Assembly: GCA_021789735.1 (NCBI GenBank)
Contig: JAJYJB010000036.1
Location: 1-24,585 of the forward strand
Direction of reading: 5' to 3'
Source of the DNA: Nitrospirota bacterium
GTDB taxonomy: Bacteria; Nitrospirota; Thermodesulfovibrionia; Thermodesulfovibrionales; JdFR-88
DNA: 24,585 bases
In this document: positions 7,396-15,259 of the stretch, piece by piece
Layout of the letters: each line of letters opens with the position of its first letter
Numbering within the stretch: position 1 is the stretch's first letter
Program-made: the position numbers and the translations under genes
Notes under the pieces: model-generated
Told to the model about the DNA's origin: nothing
Database searches by the model: none
The model's input: only the letters and a program-made list of their open reading frames with translations

Positions 7396-8499
7396 TCATG
7401 CTTTCTTTTTCAGTTTAGCGAGGCTCATCACAAGCTCAGCCGCTTTCCTTGCGGCCTCCGGCTGTCCGACGGCCTTGCTCCTGGCGGCCATCTCGTTCCT
7501 TTCAGTCTCATTTTCAACAAGGCCCATTATCTCCCGGGCCACTCTCTCCCCGGAGAGCTCATTGTCCATGAGCAGCCTTGCAGCCCCGAAGGCCTCCAGT
7601 TTCTTTGCATTGAACTCCTGGTGCGCGCCGGCGTACGGATATGGGACCAGCACGGCCGGTTTGCCAAGCGCCGTCAGCTCCGCAAGCGTAGTCGCCCCGG
7701 CCCTGGATATGACCAGGTCCGCCACCGCATAGGCCTCCGGCATCTGGTAAATGAAGGGCACTACCATGGCCCTGTAGCCCTGCCGCCTGTAAGCCTCCCT
7801 TACCGCCTGATAGTCCCGCTGTCCGCTCTGGTGCAGGAACTGGATGTGCTCCTTCATATCCTGCAGGTGCTCAAGCGCGCCGGTGACCGCCTTGTTGATG
7901 CTCGTGGCCCCAGCGGACCCGCCGGATACAAATACCGTAAAAAGGCCTTCGGGCTCCAGCTCAAAAAGCCCGAATGAATTCTCCCTTGTGGCCGAGAGAA
8001 CCTCCGCCCTAACCGGGTTGCCTGTCAGAAAGGTTTTGCCCTTGGGCAGATATTGCGTGCTTTCCATATATGTGGCGGCCACCGCGCCCGCGATCTTTGA
8101 AAGCCAGCGGTTCGCCGCGCCAGGATATACGTTTTGCTCCATGATGATAACGGGTATGGATGAAAGCCATGCCGCAACAATGGGGCTTACGGAAACATAT
8201 CCGCCGGTGCCCACAACTATGTCCGGCTCAATGGAGCCAAGCAGTTTCTTTGCCTTCAGTACCGACGCCATCAGTTTTGCCACTGCCCTCAGCCTTGAAA
8301 GGCCCGCTTTGCCCGCCACCCCTTCTGCGGGCAGAAATATGATCTGGTAGCCTTTTTTAGGCACAACCTTTGATTCGATCCCCTTTTCCGTGCCCATGAA
8401 CACTATCTCCGCGCCGGCCCGCCTCTCAAGCTCCTCGGCCAGGGCAAGACCAGGAAACAGGTGCCCTCCCGTCCCTCCGCCTGCTATGACAACCCTCAT
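7396..8499 (-). CDS. murG: Undecaprenyl-PP-MurNAc-pentapeptide GlcNAc transferase MurG
   Basis: 367 residues. A peripheral GT28 glycosyltransferase on the inner face of the membrane that adds GlcNAc to lipid I, giving lipid II. The N-terminal GGGTGGHLFPGLALA loop (7-21) is the lipid I-binding signature. A second Gly-rich loop, SGGSAGATSIN, is near residue 195. The UDP-GlcNAc-binding stretch SRAGATTLAELTALGKPAV is near 265-285, followed by YAGAHQEFNA. The ATG start gives the family N-terminus and lies only 3 nt after the ftsW stop. The best SD is AGGG about 9 nt upstream. Confidence 0.99.
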   Translation of the reverse strand: MRVVIAGGGTGGHLFPGLALAEELERRAGAEIVFMGTEKGIESKVVPKKGYQIIFLPAEGVAGKAGLSRLRAVAKLMASVLKAKKLLGSIEPDIVVGTGGYVSVSPIVAAWLSSIPVIIMEQNVYPGAANRWLSKIAGAVAATYMESTQYLPKGKTFLTGNPVRAEVLSATRENSFGLFELEPEGLFTVFVSGGSAGATSINKAVTGALEHLQDMKEHIQFLHQSGQRDYQAVREAYRRQGYRAMVVPFIYQMPEAYAVADLVISRAGATTLAELTALGKPAVLVPYPYAGAHQEFNAKKLEAFGAARLLMDNELSGERVAREIMGLVENETERNEMAARSKAVGQPEAARKAAELVMSLAKLKKKA

Positions 8500-8502
8500 C
8501 CT

Positions 8503-9717
8503 CTAAAACCCTGCGCCATATACGCTGCGCCTCGCTTTTTTCTTTTCAAGCATATCCTTGAGACGGTCAGGCGCCGCTTTGGGCGGCTCGCCCTTCGAAA
8601 GCCTCAGCAGTATGCCCATCCCCATCAGGTTTACGATAAGAGAGGAGCCCCCATAGCTTATGAACGGAAGCGGCAGCCCCTTGGTGGGCATAAGCCCAGT
8701 GACCACGCAAAAATTGATGAACGCAGGCAGCGCTATCATAAGCGCGATGCCCCAGGCCAGGAGAAAGTGGTATTTTTCGCTCATCCTGTTTGCGATGCGC
8801 ACGCTCCTTAAGAAAAGGACGCAAAAGGCCACCACCACCAGGCCCGCCGCAAAAAAGCCAAGCTCCTCCCCGATTATCGAGAATATGAAATCCGTGTGCA
8901 TCTCGGGCAGGAAAGAGAGTTTCTGCATGCTTTTCCCCAATCCCACGCCGCCAAACCCGCCCCTTCCAAGGGCTATAAGGGACTGGACGAGCTGAAAGCC
9001 CTCGCCCCGCGCGTCCGCCCAGGGGTTCAGGAAGGATATTATCCTTCTCCAGCGGTAAGGCTTGTGGGCAAGATAATAGACGGCCGGAAGAAGACCCAGC
9101 AAAAGCGACCCTAAATACCTGAGCCTGGCGCCGGCCAGAAAAAGCATGGATATGGTGAGAAAACCAAGTGTAAGGGTCCCGCCGAAATCCGGCTGCTTTA
9201 AAAAGACCACCTGGAACACGCCCATTACCCCCACGGGCAGAAGGACCTTCCCTAAATTGTCCGGCTCGAAGAAATCTCTTGAAAGATACCAGGCCAGGAA
9301 GATGACCATCGCAAGCTTCACAAGCTCCGAGGGCTGAAAAGTGGAAGGCCACAACCTGATCCACCGCCTGGCCCCTCCGGCCGTTATGCCGAACCTTGTG
9401 AACACCAGCAGCAGAAGCCCCATTGAGATGCCCAGGAAAAGCGGCGAAAACCTGCCCAAAAACCCCGGTTTGGCCTTGTAGGCGGCAACTCCCGCAACAA
9501 GCGCCATGATTATGGTCAGCATGTGTCTTTTGAAATAATACAGGGAGGTAGTGGCGTGTCTTTTTTCCATCGCGTAGGTGACCACGCTTGTGCTTGAATA
9601 TATCATGAGGGCTCCGAAAAGAACGAGCGCTGCGGTCAGGATTATAAGCATCCTGTCCGGCTTGCCGGAAACAGATATATTGTTAAATGAATATCCGGGT
9701 CCGGGGTTGTTTATCAA
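8503..9717 (-). CDS. ftsW: Peptidoglycan glycosyltransferase FtsW (SEDS family)
   Basis: 404 residues with about ten membrane segments, starting near residue 24. FtsW polymerises lipid II at the septum together with FtsI. SEDS family hallmarks are present: FQPSELVKLA, IGEELGF in the large periplasmic loop, and the C-terminal GLPLPFISYGGSSL. The start is TTG at 9717, in a TTGA overlap with the murD stop, supported by GGAGGAGG (9735-9728) about 10 nt upstream. The next in-frame ATG (9651) lacks a good SD and would remove most of the cytoplasmic tail. FtsW rather than RodA is favoured by the dcw position. Confidence 0.97.
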   Translation of the reverse strand: MINNPGPGYSFNNISVSGKPDRMLIILTAALVLFGALMIYSSTSVVTYAMEKRHATTSLYYFKRHMLTIIMALVAGVAAYKAKPGFLGRFSPLFLGISMGLLLLVFTRFGITAGGARRWIRLWPSTFQPSELVKLAMVIFLAWYLSRDFFEPDNLGKVLLPVGVMGVFQVVFLKQPDFGGTLTLGFLTISMLFLAGARLRYLGSLLLGLLPAVYYLAHKPYRWRRIISFLNPWADARGEGFQLVQSLIALGRGGFGGVGLGKSMQKLSFLPEMHTDFIFSIIGEELGFFAAGLVVVAFCVLFLRSVRIANRMSEKYHFLLAWGIALMIALPAFINFCVVTGLMPTKGLPLPFISYGGSSLIVNLMGMGILLRLSKGEPPKAAPDRLKDMLEKKKARRSVYGAGF

Positions 9718-11174
9718 AGCCTCCGCGCCTCCTCCCTGAACCTGTCTCCCCTGTCCTCAAAATCCCTGAACATATCGAAACTCGCGCAGGCCGGAGAAAG
9801 CAGCACCACGTCGCCTGGACGGGCGGCCGCCTTCGATATCCTAAGCGCCTCCGCCAGGTCCATGGCATATTCCATGGGCGCGGCCCCCTGCAGGGCGGCC
9901 GCTATCTTCCCGCTTGCTTCCCCTATCAGCACCAGGAGTTTTACACTCCTTTCGACCTGATTGCGAAGGCTCTGAAAATCCCCGTTTTTGTCCCTTCCCC
10001 CGGCGATGAGTATGATGGAGTTTTCTTTCTTCTGCCCGGAAAAACTCTCAAGGGAGCGCAAAACGGCGGGCGGGTTCGTGCCCTTGGAGTCGTTTATATA
10101 GGAAACCCCGTCCAGCTCCCTTACAAATTCCATCCGGTGCGGCAAACCCGGAAACTCCATGAGGGCAGTGCGCACGGCCTCCGCGGGCACCCCGGCCAGG
10201 AGGGCCATTGCCCCCGCGGCCATCGCGTTTTCCAGGTTGTGCGCGCCCTTGATCCTGATATCGCCGGCCTTGATGAGCTCAATGTCCATACCGGGCAGGT
10301 TTACGTAAACAGAACCGCGCATTGAATAAAGCCCGAATATCTTTGTTGTTTTGTCTTCCCCATTGCCAAACCAGACGACCTTCGGCATGGCCTTCGTATC
10401 GGGCCCGGCCTTTTGCAGTTTGCCGCTTATTATTTGCGCGTTCGGATCGCCGGCGTTTAGAACGAGGTAGTCCCCGTCATCCTGCCTTTCGAATATTTTC
10501 ATCTTGGCCTCATAGTAGGCGGAAACATCCTTGTACCGGTCCAGGTGGTCGGGCGCCAGGTTCAGGATGGCCGATATCCTGGGTTTAAAATCCCGTATGC
10601 CTTCGAGCTGGAAATTTGACACCTCGACGACGACTGGGAAGCCGCCTTCCCGCCCGGCCGCCTCCGGTGATGCCCCGTGAGATAAATTCCCGGGGAATAG
10701 GCCTGAAAGCGCATATCCTATGTTGCCCGCAAGGAGGGCGCGCCTGCCGGACCTCTCCAGGATATAGTGCAGAAGCGCGGTCGTCGTAGACTTTCCGTTG
10801 GTGCCGGTGATGGCGTAGAAATCGGTAAGCGGGTCCGCCGCTTTAAACAGCCTGAAGCCAAGCTCCAGCTCGCTTATGATCTCAATACCTGAGCGGGCGG
10901 CCAGGGTTAGGGCCGGGATGTTCATGGGCACTCCGGGGCTCACCACCACAAGGTCCACGCCTTCAAGGGCCTCCTGGGGATGGCCGCCCAGGAAAAGCCC
11001 GATGCCTTCGGGCAGTCTGCTCAGCTCTTCCGCCAGTTCTCCTGATTCTTTTGTCTTCATATCCGTGACGGCTACCTTCGCGCCCAGGGAATGAAGGGCG
11101 AGCGCCGATGCCGCGCCGCTTCTTTTAAGCCCGAATATCAAGACCTTTTTTCCCTCAAAACCGGTCACTGTCAT
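9714..11174 (-). CDS. murD: UDP-MurNAc-L-alanine--D-glutamate ligase MurD
   Basis: About 486 residues, longer than the roughly 440-450 usual for MurD. It adds D-Glu to UDP-MurNAc-L-Ala. Family features (numbered from the longer TTG form, subtract 4 for this start) are VLIFGLKRSGAASA (15-28), SPGVP (83-87), the ATP loop GTNGKSTTT (128-136), the NLAPDHLDRY segment and the C-terminal INDSKGTNP with GGRDK. Extra length comes partly from an insert before the VVEVSNFQLE strand (FPGNLSHGASPEAAGREGG). I chose ATG at 11174, with GGAAAAGG upstream, over an in-frame TTG four codons earlier (11186) that has no SD. The gene overlaps ftsW by 4 nt. Confidence 0.96.
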   Translation of the reverse strand: MTVTGFEGKKVLIFGLKRSGAASALALHSLGAKVAVTDMKTKESGELAEELSRLPEGIGLFLGGHPQEALEGVDLVVVSPGVPMNIPALTLAARSGIEIISELELGFRLFKAADPLTDFYAITGTNGKSTTTALLHYILERSGRRALLAGNIGYALSGLFPGNLSHGASPEAAGREGGFPVVVEVSNFQLEGIRDFKPRISAILNLAPDHLDRYKDVSAYYEAKMKIFERQDDGDYLVLNAGDPNAQIISGKLQKAGPDTKAMPKVVWFGNGEDKTTKIFGLYSMRGSVYVNLPGMDIELIKAGDIRIKGAHNLENAMAAGAMALLAGVPAEAVRTALMEFPGLPHRMEFVRELDGVSYINDSKGTNPPAVLRSLESFSGQKKENSIILIAGGRDKNGDFQSLRNQVERSVKLLVLIGEASGKIAAALQGAAPMEYAMDLAEALRISKAAARPGDVVLLSPACASFDMFRDFEDRGDRFREEARRL

Positions 11175-11197
11175 TTCCTTTTCCAAATAAAATGCCT

Positions 11198-11231
11198 TCA
11201 GCTAACCTTGCCCGCCGCTCAGCTAACCTTG
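11198..11231 (-). repeat. 13-nt direct repeat duplicating the mraY end and stop codon
   Basis: On the minus strand CAAGGTTAGCTGA occurs at 11231-11219 and again, perfectly, at 11210-11198, a 21-nt period. The first copy ends mraY (Lys-Val-Ser-stop). The second is in the same frame, so it forms a back-up Lys-Val-Ser-stop. Confidence 0.85.
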
Positions 11232-12301
11232 AACGTAGTCAGAGACAGAAGCGCAAGTATTATCCCGATTATCCAAAACCTTACGATCACCTTCGGCTCC
11301 GCCCAGCCCTTAAGCTCGAAATGATGGTGTATAGGGGCCATCCTGAATATCCTCTTGCCCGTGAGCTTGAAGGACGTCACCTGCAATATCACGGAAATTG
11401 TCTCGACCACGAATACCCCGCCCACCACTGCAAGGATTATCTCCTGCTTCGATATCACGGCTAGGGTGCCCAGAGCGCCTCCCAGGCCCAGTGAGCCCAC
11501 GTCCCCCATAAAGAGGTCGGCGGGATAGGAGTTGTACCACAGAAAACCAAGCGCCGCGCCGAACATGGCTCCGCAATATACGGTGAGCTCGCCCACATAA
11601 GGCAGATGGAGCACATGCAGGTATTCGGAAAGCCCCCTGTGCCCGGATATATAAATGAGAACGCCGTTTGCAAGGGTCGCTATCGCCACCAGCCCGATCG
11701 CAAGGCCGTCTATCCCGTCCGTCAGGTTCACCGCGTTTGACGAGCCCACCATGACCAGCACCGAAAACGGGATATAGAAAATGCCGAAGTGCAGTAGCCA
11801 TTTCTTGAAAAAGGGGATGGACAGCATATCGGCATACGGGTCATGCGGGTTCAGGTAGACGATTGCCCCAAGGACCAGCGCAAGCAGTATCTGGAGCCCG
11901 AATTTATATCTCGCGGCCAGCCCCTTCGGGTTTTTCCTCGCCACTTTCAGGTAGTCGTCCCAAAACCCAATGGAGGAAAACCCGGCGGTCGCAAGCATCA
12001 TCAAGAGCACATAGCCGTTTTGCAGGTCGCCCCAGCAAAGCATCGAGACAAGTATGCTGCCCGCGATCACAATGCCTCCCATCGTGGGGGTGCCCTGCTT
12101 GGAGAGGTGCCTGGAAGGGCCGTCCTGCCGTATGGACTGCGTATTTCCGATGTTCCTGGCCCACTTTATGAACGCGGGCATAATAAAATAGGAAATGGCG
12201 GCAGCGGTAAAGGCGGCCAACGCCGCCCTGAAAGTTATATACCTGAACACGTTGAACGGTTTTATCCAGTCGTGCAGAAAATAAAAAAGACTATAAAGCA
12301 T
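11219..12301 (-). CDS. mraY: Phospho-N-acetylmuramoyl-pentapeptide transferase MraY
   Basis: 360 residues, exactly the E. coli length, with about ten membrane segments. MraY transfers phospho-MurNAc-pentapeptide from UDP to undecaprenyl phosphate, making lipid I at the inner membrane. Signatures include GTPTMGG, the Mg2+-site pair in GFWDDYLKV, the NLTDGIDGLA catalytic Asp motif, GDVGSLGLGG, and the HHHFELKGW loop near the C-terminus. The ATG start overlaps the murF 3' end by 11 nt. The stop codon lies in a short tandem duplication. Confidence 0.99.
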   Translation of the reverse strand: MLYSLFYFLHDWIKPFNVFRYITFRAALAAFTAAAISYFIMPAFIKWARNIGNTQSIRQDGPSRHLSKQGTPTMGGIVIAGSILVSMLCWGDLQNGYVLLMMLATAGFSSIGFWDDYLKVARKNPKGLAARYKFGLQILLALVLGAIVYLNPHDPYADMLSIPFFKKWLLHFGIFYIPFSVLVMVGSSNAVNLTDGIDGLAIGLVAIATLANGVLIYISGHRGLSEYLHVLHLPYVGELTVYCGAMFGAALGFLWYNSYPADLFMGDVGSLGLGGALGTLAVISKQEIILAVVGGVFVVETISVILQVTSFKLTGKRIFRMAPIHHHFELKGWAEPKVIVRFWIIGIILALLSLTTFKVS

Positions 12302-13739
12302 CAGCTTCCCTTTCCTCGGGCAGGACTTTTTCCATCTTCATTCCTCTTGATCCTTTTATCAGGACCGTGTCGCCTGGCCTCAAGGAAGCCATGAGCTCCT
12401 GTGCAGCCTGTCCTGAATCCGCGCAGGCGATCGCGATCCTGCCTTTTTCGTTTTTGCCCTCTTTGACTTTGACTTTGGCTTTGAACTCCTCCAGGGCAAG
12501 CGCCATCATCGGCCCCACCGCTATGAATACGTCAATGCCCAGCACGCCCAGGCGCTCTCCAAGTCTTCTGTGCGTCTCCTCCGAGTGGCCCCCAAGCTCA
12601 AGCATGTCCCCAAGCACCGCCACCGCCCTGCTGCTCCTGAGCCTTACAAGCTCCTTTACCGCCTCTTCCATGGAGGCGGGATTCGCGTTGTACACGTCGC
12701 TTAAGAACGTTACGCCCGCGGCCTTCTTTATCTCGTATCTCATGGGCACGCCGCAAAACCCTTCGAAGGCCTTCGCCGCCTCCTCAAGCCCCACGCCGAA
12801 CGCCAGCCCGGCGGCCGCCGCGGCCAGGGCGTTATAAACATTGAAAAGCCCGGGCGCGGCCAGCCTTACCCTGGCAACAGGCCCGCCCGCTGACAACCCG
12901 AACGATGTAAAACCATCCGCCCCCATCTCTATGCCGCAGGCCCTGAGATGTGCGTCCTCCCGGATGCCAAAACTTATGAGCGTTTTTCCCCTTTGTTTCC
13001 GCCCAAGGAACTCTTCCTCCACCGCCTTGCGCAGCAGCGGGTCGTCTGCGTTATAGATGATCGTGTTCGAGGCCCTGGCAAGAGCAAGTTTTGTGTCCGC
13101 TATCTGCTCCATGCCTCCGGGAAATCCTTCCAGATGGCTCGGCCCTATATTGGTAATGATCCCGTGGGTGGGTACGGCTATGCCGCAAAGCTCCTCTATG
13201 TCCCCCGGCCTGCTTGCCCCCATCTCCAGTACCGCGGCCCCGTGCCCGGGCTCCAGGCGGCAGAGGTTAAGCGGAAGCCCTATCTGGTTGTTCAGGTTGC
13301 CCCGGCCCTTAAGCACAGCGATTTTTTTTGTCCCAAGCACGTTTTTTCTCTCAAGCACGCGGGCCGTAAGCTCCTTGGTGGTGGTCTTGCCATTGGAGCC
13401 GGTGACACCTACCACAGGCATGTCAGGCCTTTTCATCCTTATCCGGCGGGCCATCTGCTGAAGGGCCTTCAAAGTATCCGGCACAAGCACGATGCTCTTG
13501 CCGGAGGGCGGCGGCCCTGCGGGCTCCCGGCTTAGGATGGCCCCCGCCGCGCGCTCAAGCGCCGCAGCGAAGAAATCATTCCCATCGAACCGGTCTCCCT
13601 TGAGGGCTACAAAAAGCTCCCCGTCCCCTATGGCCCTGGAATCCGTGCTTACGCCTGTAAAATGAAGCGGCCCTTTTTGCAGAAGCCTTCCGCCAGTGGC
13701 CTCCAGTATCTCGTTAATGTCCAGGAATAAAAACGTCAT
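12291..13739 (-). CDS. murF: UDP-MurNAc-tripeptide--D-Ala-D-Ala ligase MurF
   Basis: 482 residues. MurF adds the D-Ala-D-Ala made by Ddl, finishing UDP-MurNAc-pentapeptide. The order is an N-terminal UDP-binding domain (STDSR at 31-35), the ATP loop GSNGKTTTK (114-122), the NIGPSHLEGF segment and the C-terminal YNANPASM motif with LGDMLELG. Near the C-terminus a short (Lys-X)n tract encoded by AAAGTC-like hexamers (plus-strand 12443-12486) interrupts the usual sequence. The ATG start shares ATGA with the murE stop, and the 3' end overlaps mraY. Confidence 0.99.
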   Translation of the reverse strand: MTFLFLDINEILEATGGRLLQKGPLHFTGVSTDSRAIGDGELFVALKGDRFDGNDFFAAALERAAGAILSREPAGPPPSGKSIVLVPDTLKALQQMARRIRMKRPDMPVVGVTGSNGKTTTKELTARVLERKNVLGTKKIAVLKGRGNLNNQIGLPLNLCRLEPGHGAAVLEMGASRPGDIEELCGIAVPTHGIITNIGPSHLEGFPGGMEQIADTKLALARASNTIIYNADDPLLRKAVEEEFLGRKQRGKTLISFGIREDAHLRACGIEMGADGFTSFGLSAGGPVARVRLAAPGLFNVYNALAAAAAGLAFGVGLEEAAKAFEGFCGVPMRYEIKKAAGVTFLSDVYNANPASMEEAVKELVRLRSSRAVAVLGDMLELGGHSEETHRRLGERLGVLGIDVFIAVGPMMALALEEFKAKVKVKEGKNEKGRIAIACADSGQAAQELMASLRPGDTVLIKGSRGMKMEKVLPEEREADAL

Positions 13740-15259
13740 TTCCTTTTCTCCAGGGCCTTGATGGCGGCAAGGCGGTCGCTAAAAGGACTACGCATGCCGT
13801 TTATCTCCTGGTAGTCCTCATGTCCCTTGCCCGCGATAAGGACTGCGTCTCCCGTGCGGGCCATGCCTATCGCCCTTTCGATGGCCTCCGCGCGGTCAGG
13901 TATCACGATATAATGACTGTTCCTGCCGGCCGGTATGCCCTCTTTTATATCTCCTATGATGGCCATAGGGTCTTCGCTGCGCGGGTTGTCCGAGGTGATA
14001 ACGACTTCGTCCGAAAGGGTTGCAGCTATACGCCCCATCTCCCTGCGCTTGCCCTTGTCCCGGTCTCCGCCGCACCCGAACACGGTGATGACCCTTCCTC
14101 CAGAAACAGCCCGGGCGGCCTGTATCAGCCTCTCAAGCGCATCCGGCGTGTGAGCGTAATCTATGACGCCCAGGAAGTCCTGTCCGCATTCCACCCTCTC
14201 GAACCTGCCATTGACGCCCTTAAGGGATTCCAGCCCCCGTATGGCCTCCTGCGCGTCAAAACCGAGTCCGGCCAGCGCCCCGAAGGCCGCAAGCAGGTTG
14301 TATACATTGTGCGCCCCTATGAGAGGGGAGCTTATCGGAAACCTCCTGCCCTGGTAAAGGATGTCAAAACGCAGCCCCGATGCCATGTTCTGTACGTTCT
14401 CCGCCCTTATGGAGCTTACCCCTTCATTTTCTTTTTCTTTATCTACTGAATTGGCGGCACTGTAAGCAAGGACAGTCCCTTTTCCCGCCAACTCCGAGGC
14501 GAGCCTTCTGCCAAAAGGGTCATCAACGTTTACGACCGCACAGCCGCCCTCTTCCAGCAGACCGTTAAAGTTAAAATCGAAAAAAAGTCTTTTTTTGGCC
14601 TCGAAATAATCTTCCATCGTCTTGTGGTAGTCGAGATGGTCCCTGGTGAGGTTCGTAAACACGGCCACCCGGAAAGACGTGCAGTCCACCCTTTTTTGCG
14701 CAAGCGCGTGTGAGGAGACCTCGGCCACCGCATGGCTTTGTCCGGTCTCCGCCATCTCCCCCAGCAGGGACTGGAAGTCCGGCGCCTCGGGGGTAGTATG
14801 CGGGGCGGGCTTTTCGCTGCCCCCGGCGATGTATTTTATCGTCCCTATAAGCCCGGCTCCCTTGCCGAGCCGTCCAAGGGCGCCGTGGATAAGAAGCGCC
14901 GTGGTGGTCTTGCCGTTCGTGCCAGTTATGCCTGTGACCGCGAGCCTGCCCGAGGGATTTTTATGGAAATTGGCGGACACCCTGGCCAGAGCGGCCCGCC
15001 CGTCCTCCACCTGGATCACGGCGGCCGAAGAAAGGACCGCTTCTTCCTCTGGCTTCTGGTCGGTCAGAACAGCCGCTGCCCCCTTCCGGACAGCGTCCAT
15101 TATAAAGGCGTTGCCGTCCGTCTTGCCGCCCCTGAGGGCGAAGAAAAGGTCCCCGGCCCGCACGCGCCTGGAATCTATCGCGAGCCCTTTTATTTCCAGG
15201 CCCTCGCCGTTTTTGATGCTCTTTATTTTTACTCCTTCAAGGAGTGTAGACAACTCCAT
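13736..15259 (-). CDS. murE: UDP-MurNAc-tripeptide synthetase MurE (meso-DAP type)
   Basis: 507 residues from the chosen start. MurE adds the third stem-peptide residue. GTNGKTTT (113-120) is the ATP loop, STRSR-like IDSRRV is at 28-33, NLTRDHLDYH marks the middle domain, and AGKGHEDYQ is near the end. DNPRSEDP (424-431) contains the DNPR signature of enzymes that use meso-diaminopimelate. The frame stays open to 15382, but ATG at 15259 gives the family N-terminus (MELSTLLEGV) and has AAAGGA about 11 nt upstream, so the extra 41 residues, lying inside ftsI, are rejected. It overlaps ftsI by 23 nt. A short DKEKENEG stretch (14420-14443) is an A-rich insert. Confidence 0.97.
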   Translation of the reverse strand: MELSTLLEGVKIKSIKNGEGLEIKGLAIDSRRVRAGDLFFALRGGKTDGNAFIMDAVRKGAAAVLTDQKPEEEAVLSSAAVIQVEDGRAALARVSANFHKNPSGRLAVTGITGTNGKTTTALLIHGALGRLGKGAGLIGTIKYIAGGSEKPAPHTTPEAPDFQSLLGEMAETGQSHAVAEVSSHALAQKRVDCTSFRVAVFTNLTRDHLDYHKTMEDYFEAKKRLFFDFNFNGLLEEGGCAVVNVDDPFGRRLASELAGKGTVLAYSAANSVDKEKENEGVSSIRAENVQNMASGLRFDILYQGRRFPISSPLIGAHNVYNLLAAFGALAGLGFDAQEAIRGLESLKGVNGRFERVECGQDFLGVIDYAHTPDALERLIQAARAVSGGRVITVFGCGGDRDKGKRREMGRIAATLSDEVVITSDNPRSEDPMAIIGDIKEGIPAGRNSHYIVIPDRAEAIERAIGMARTGDAVLIAGKGHEDYQEINGMRSPFSDRLAAIKALEKRK

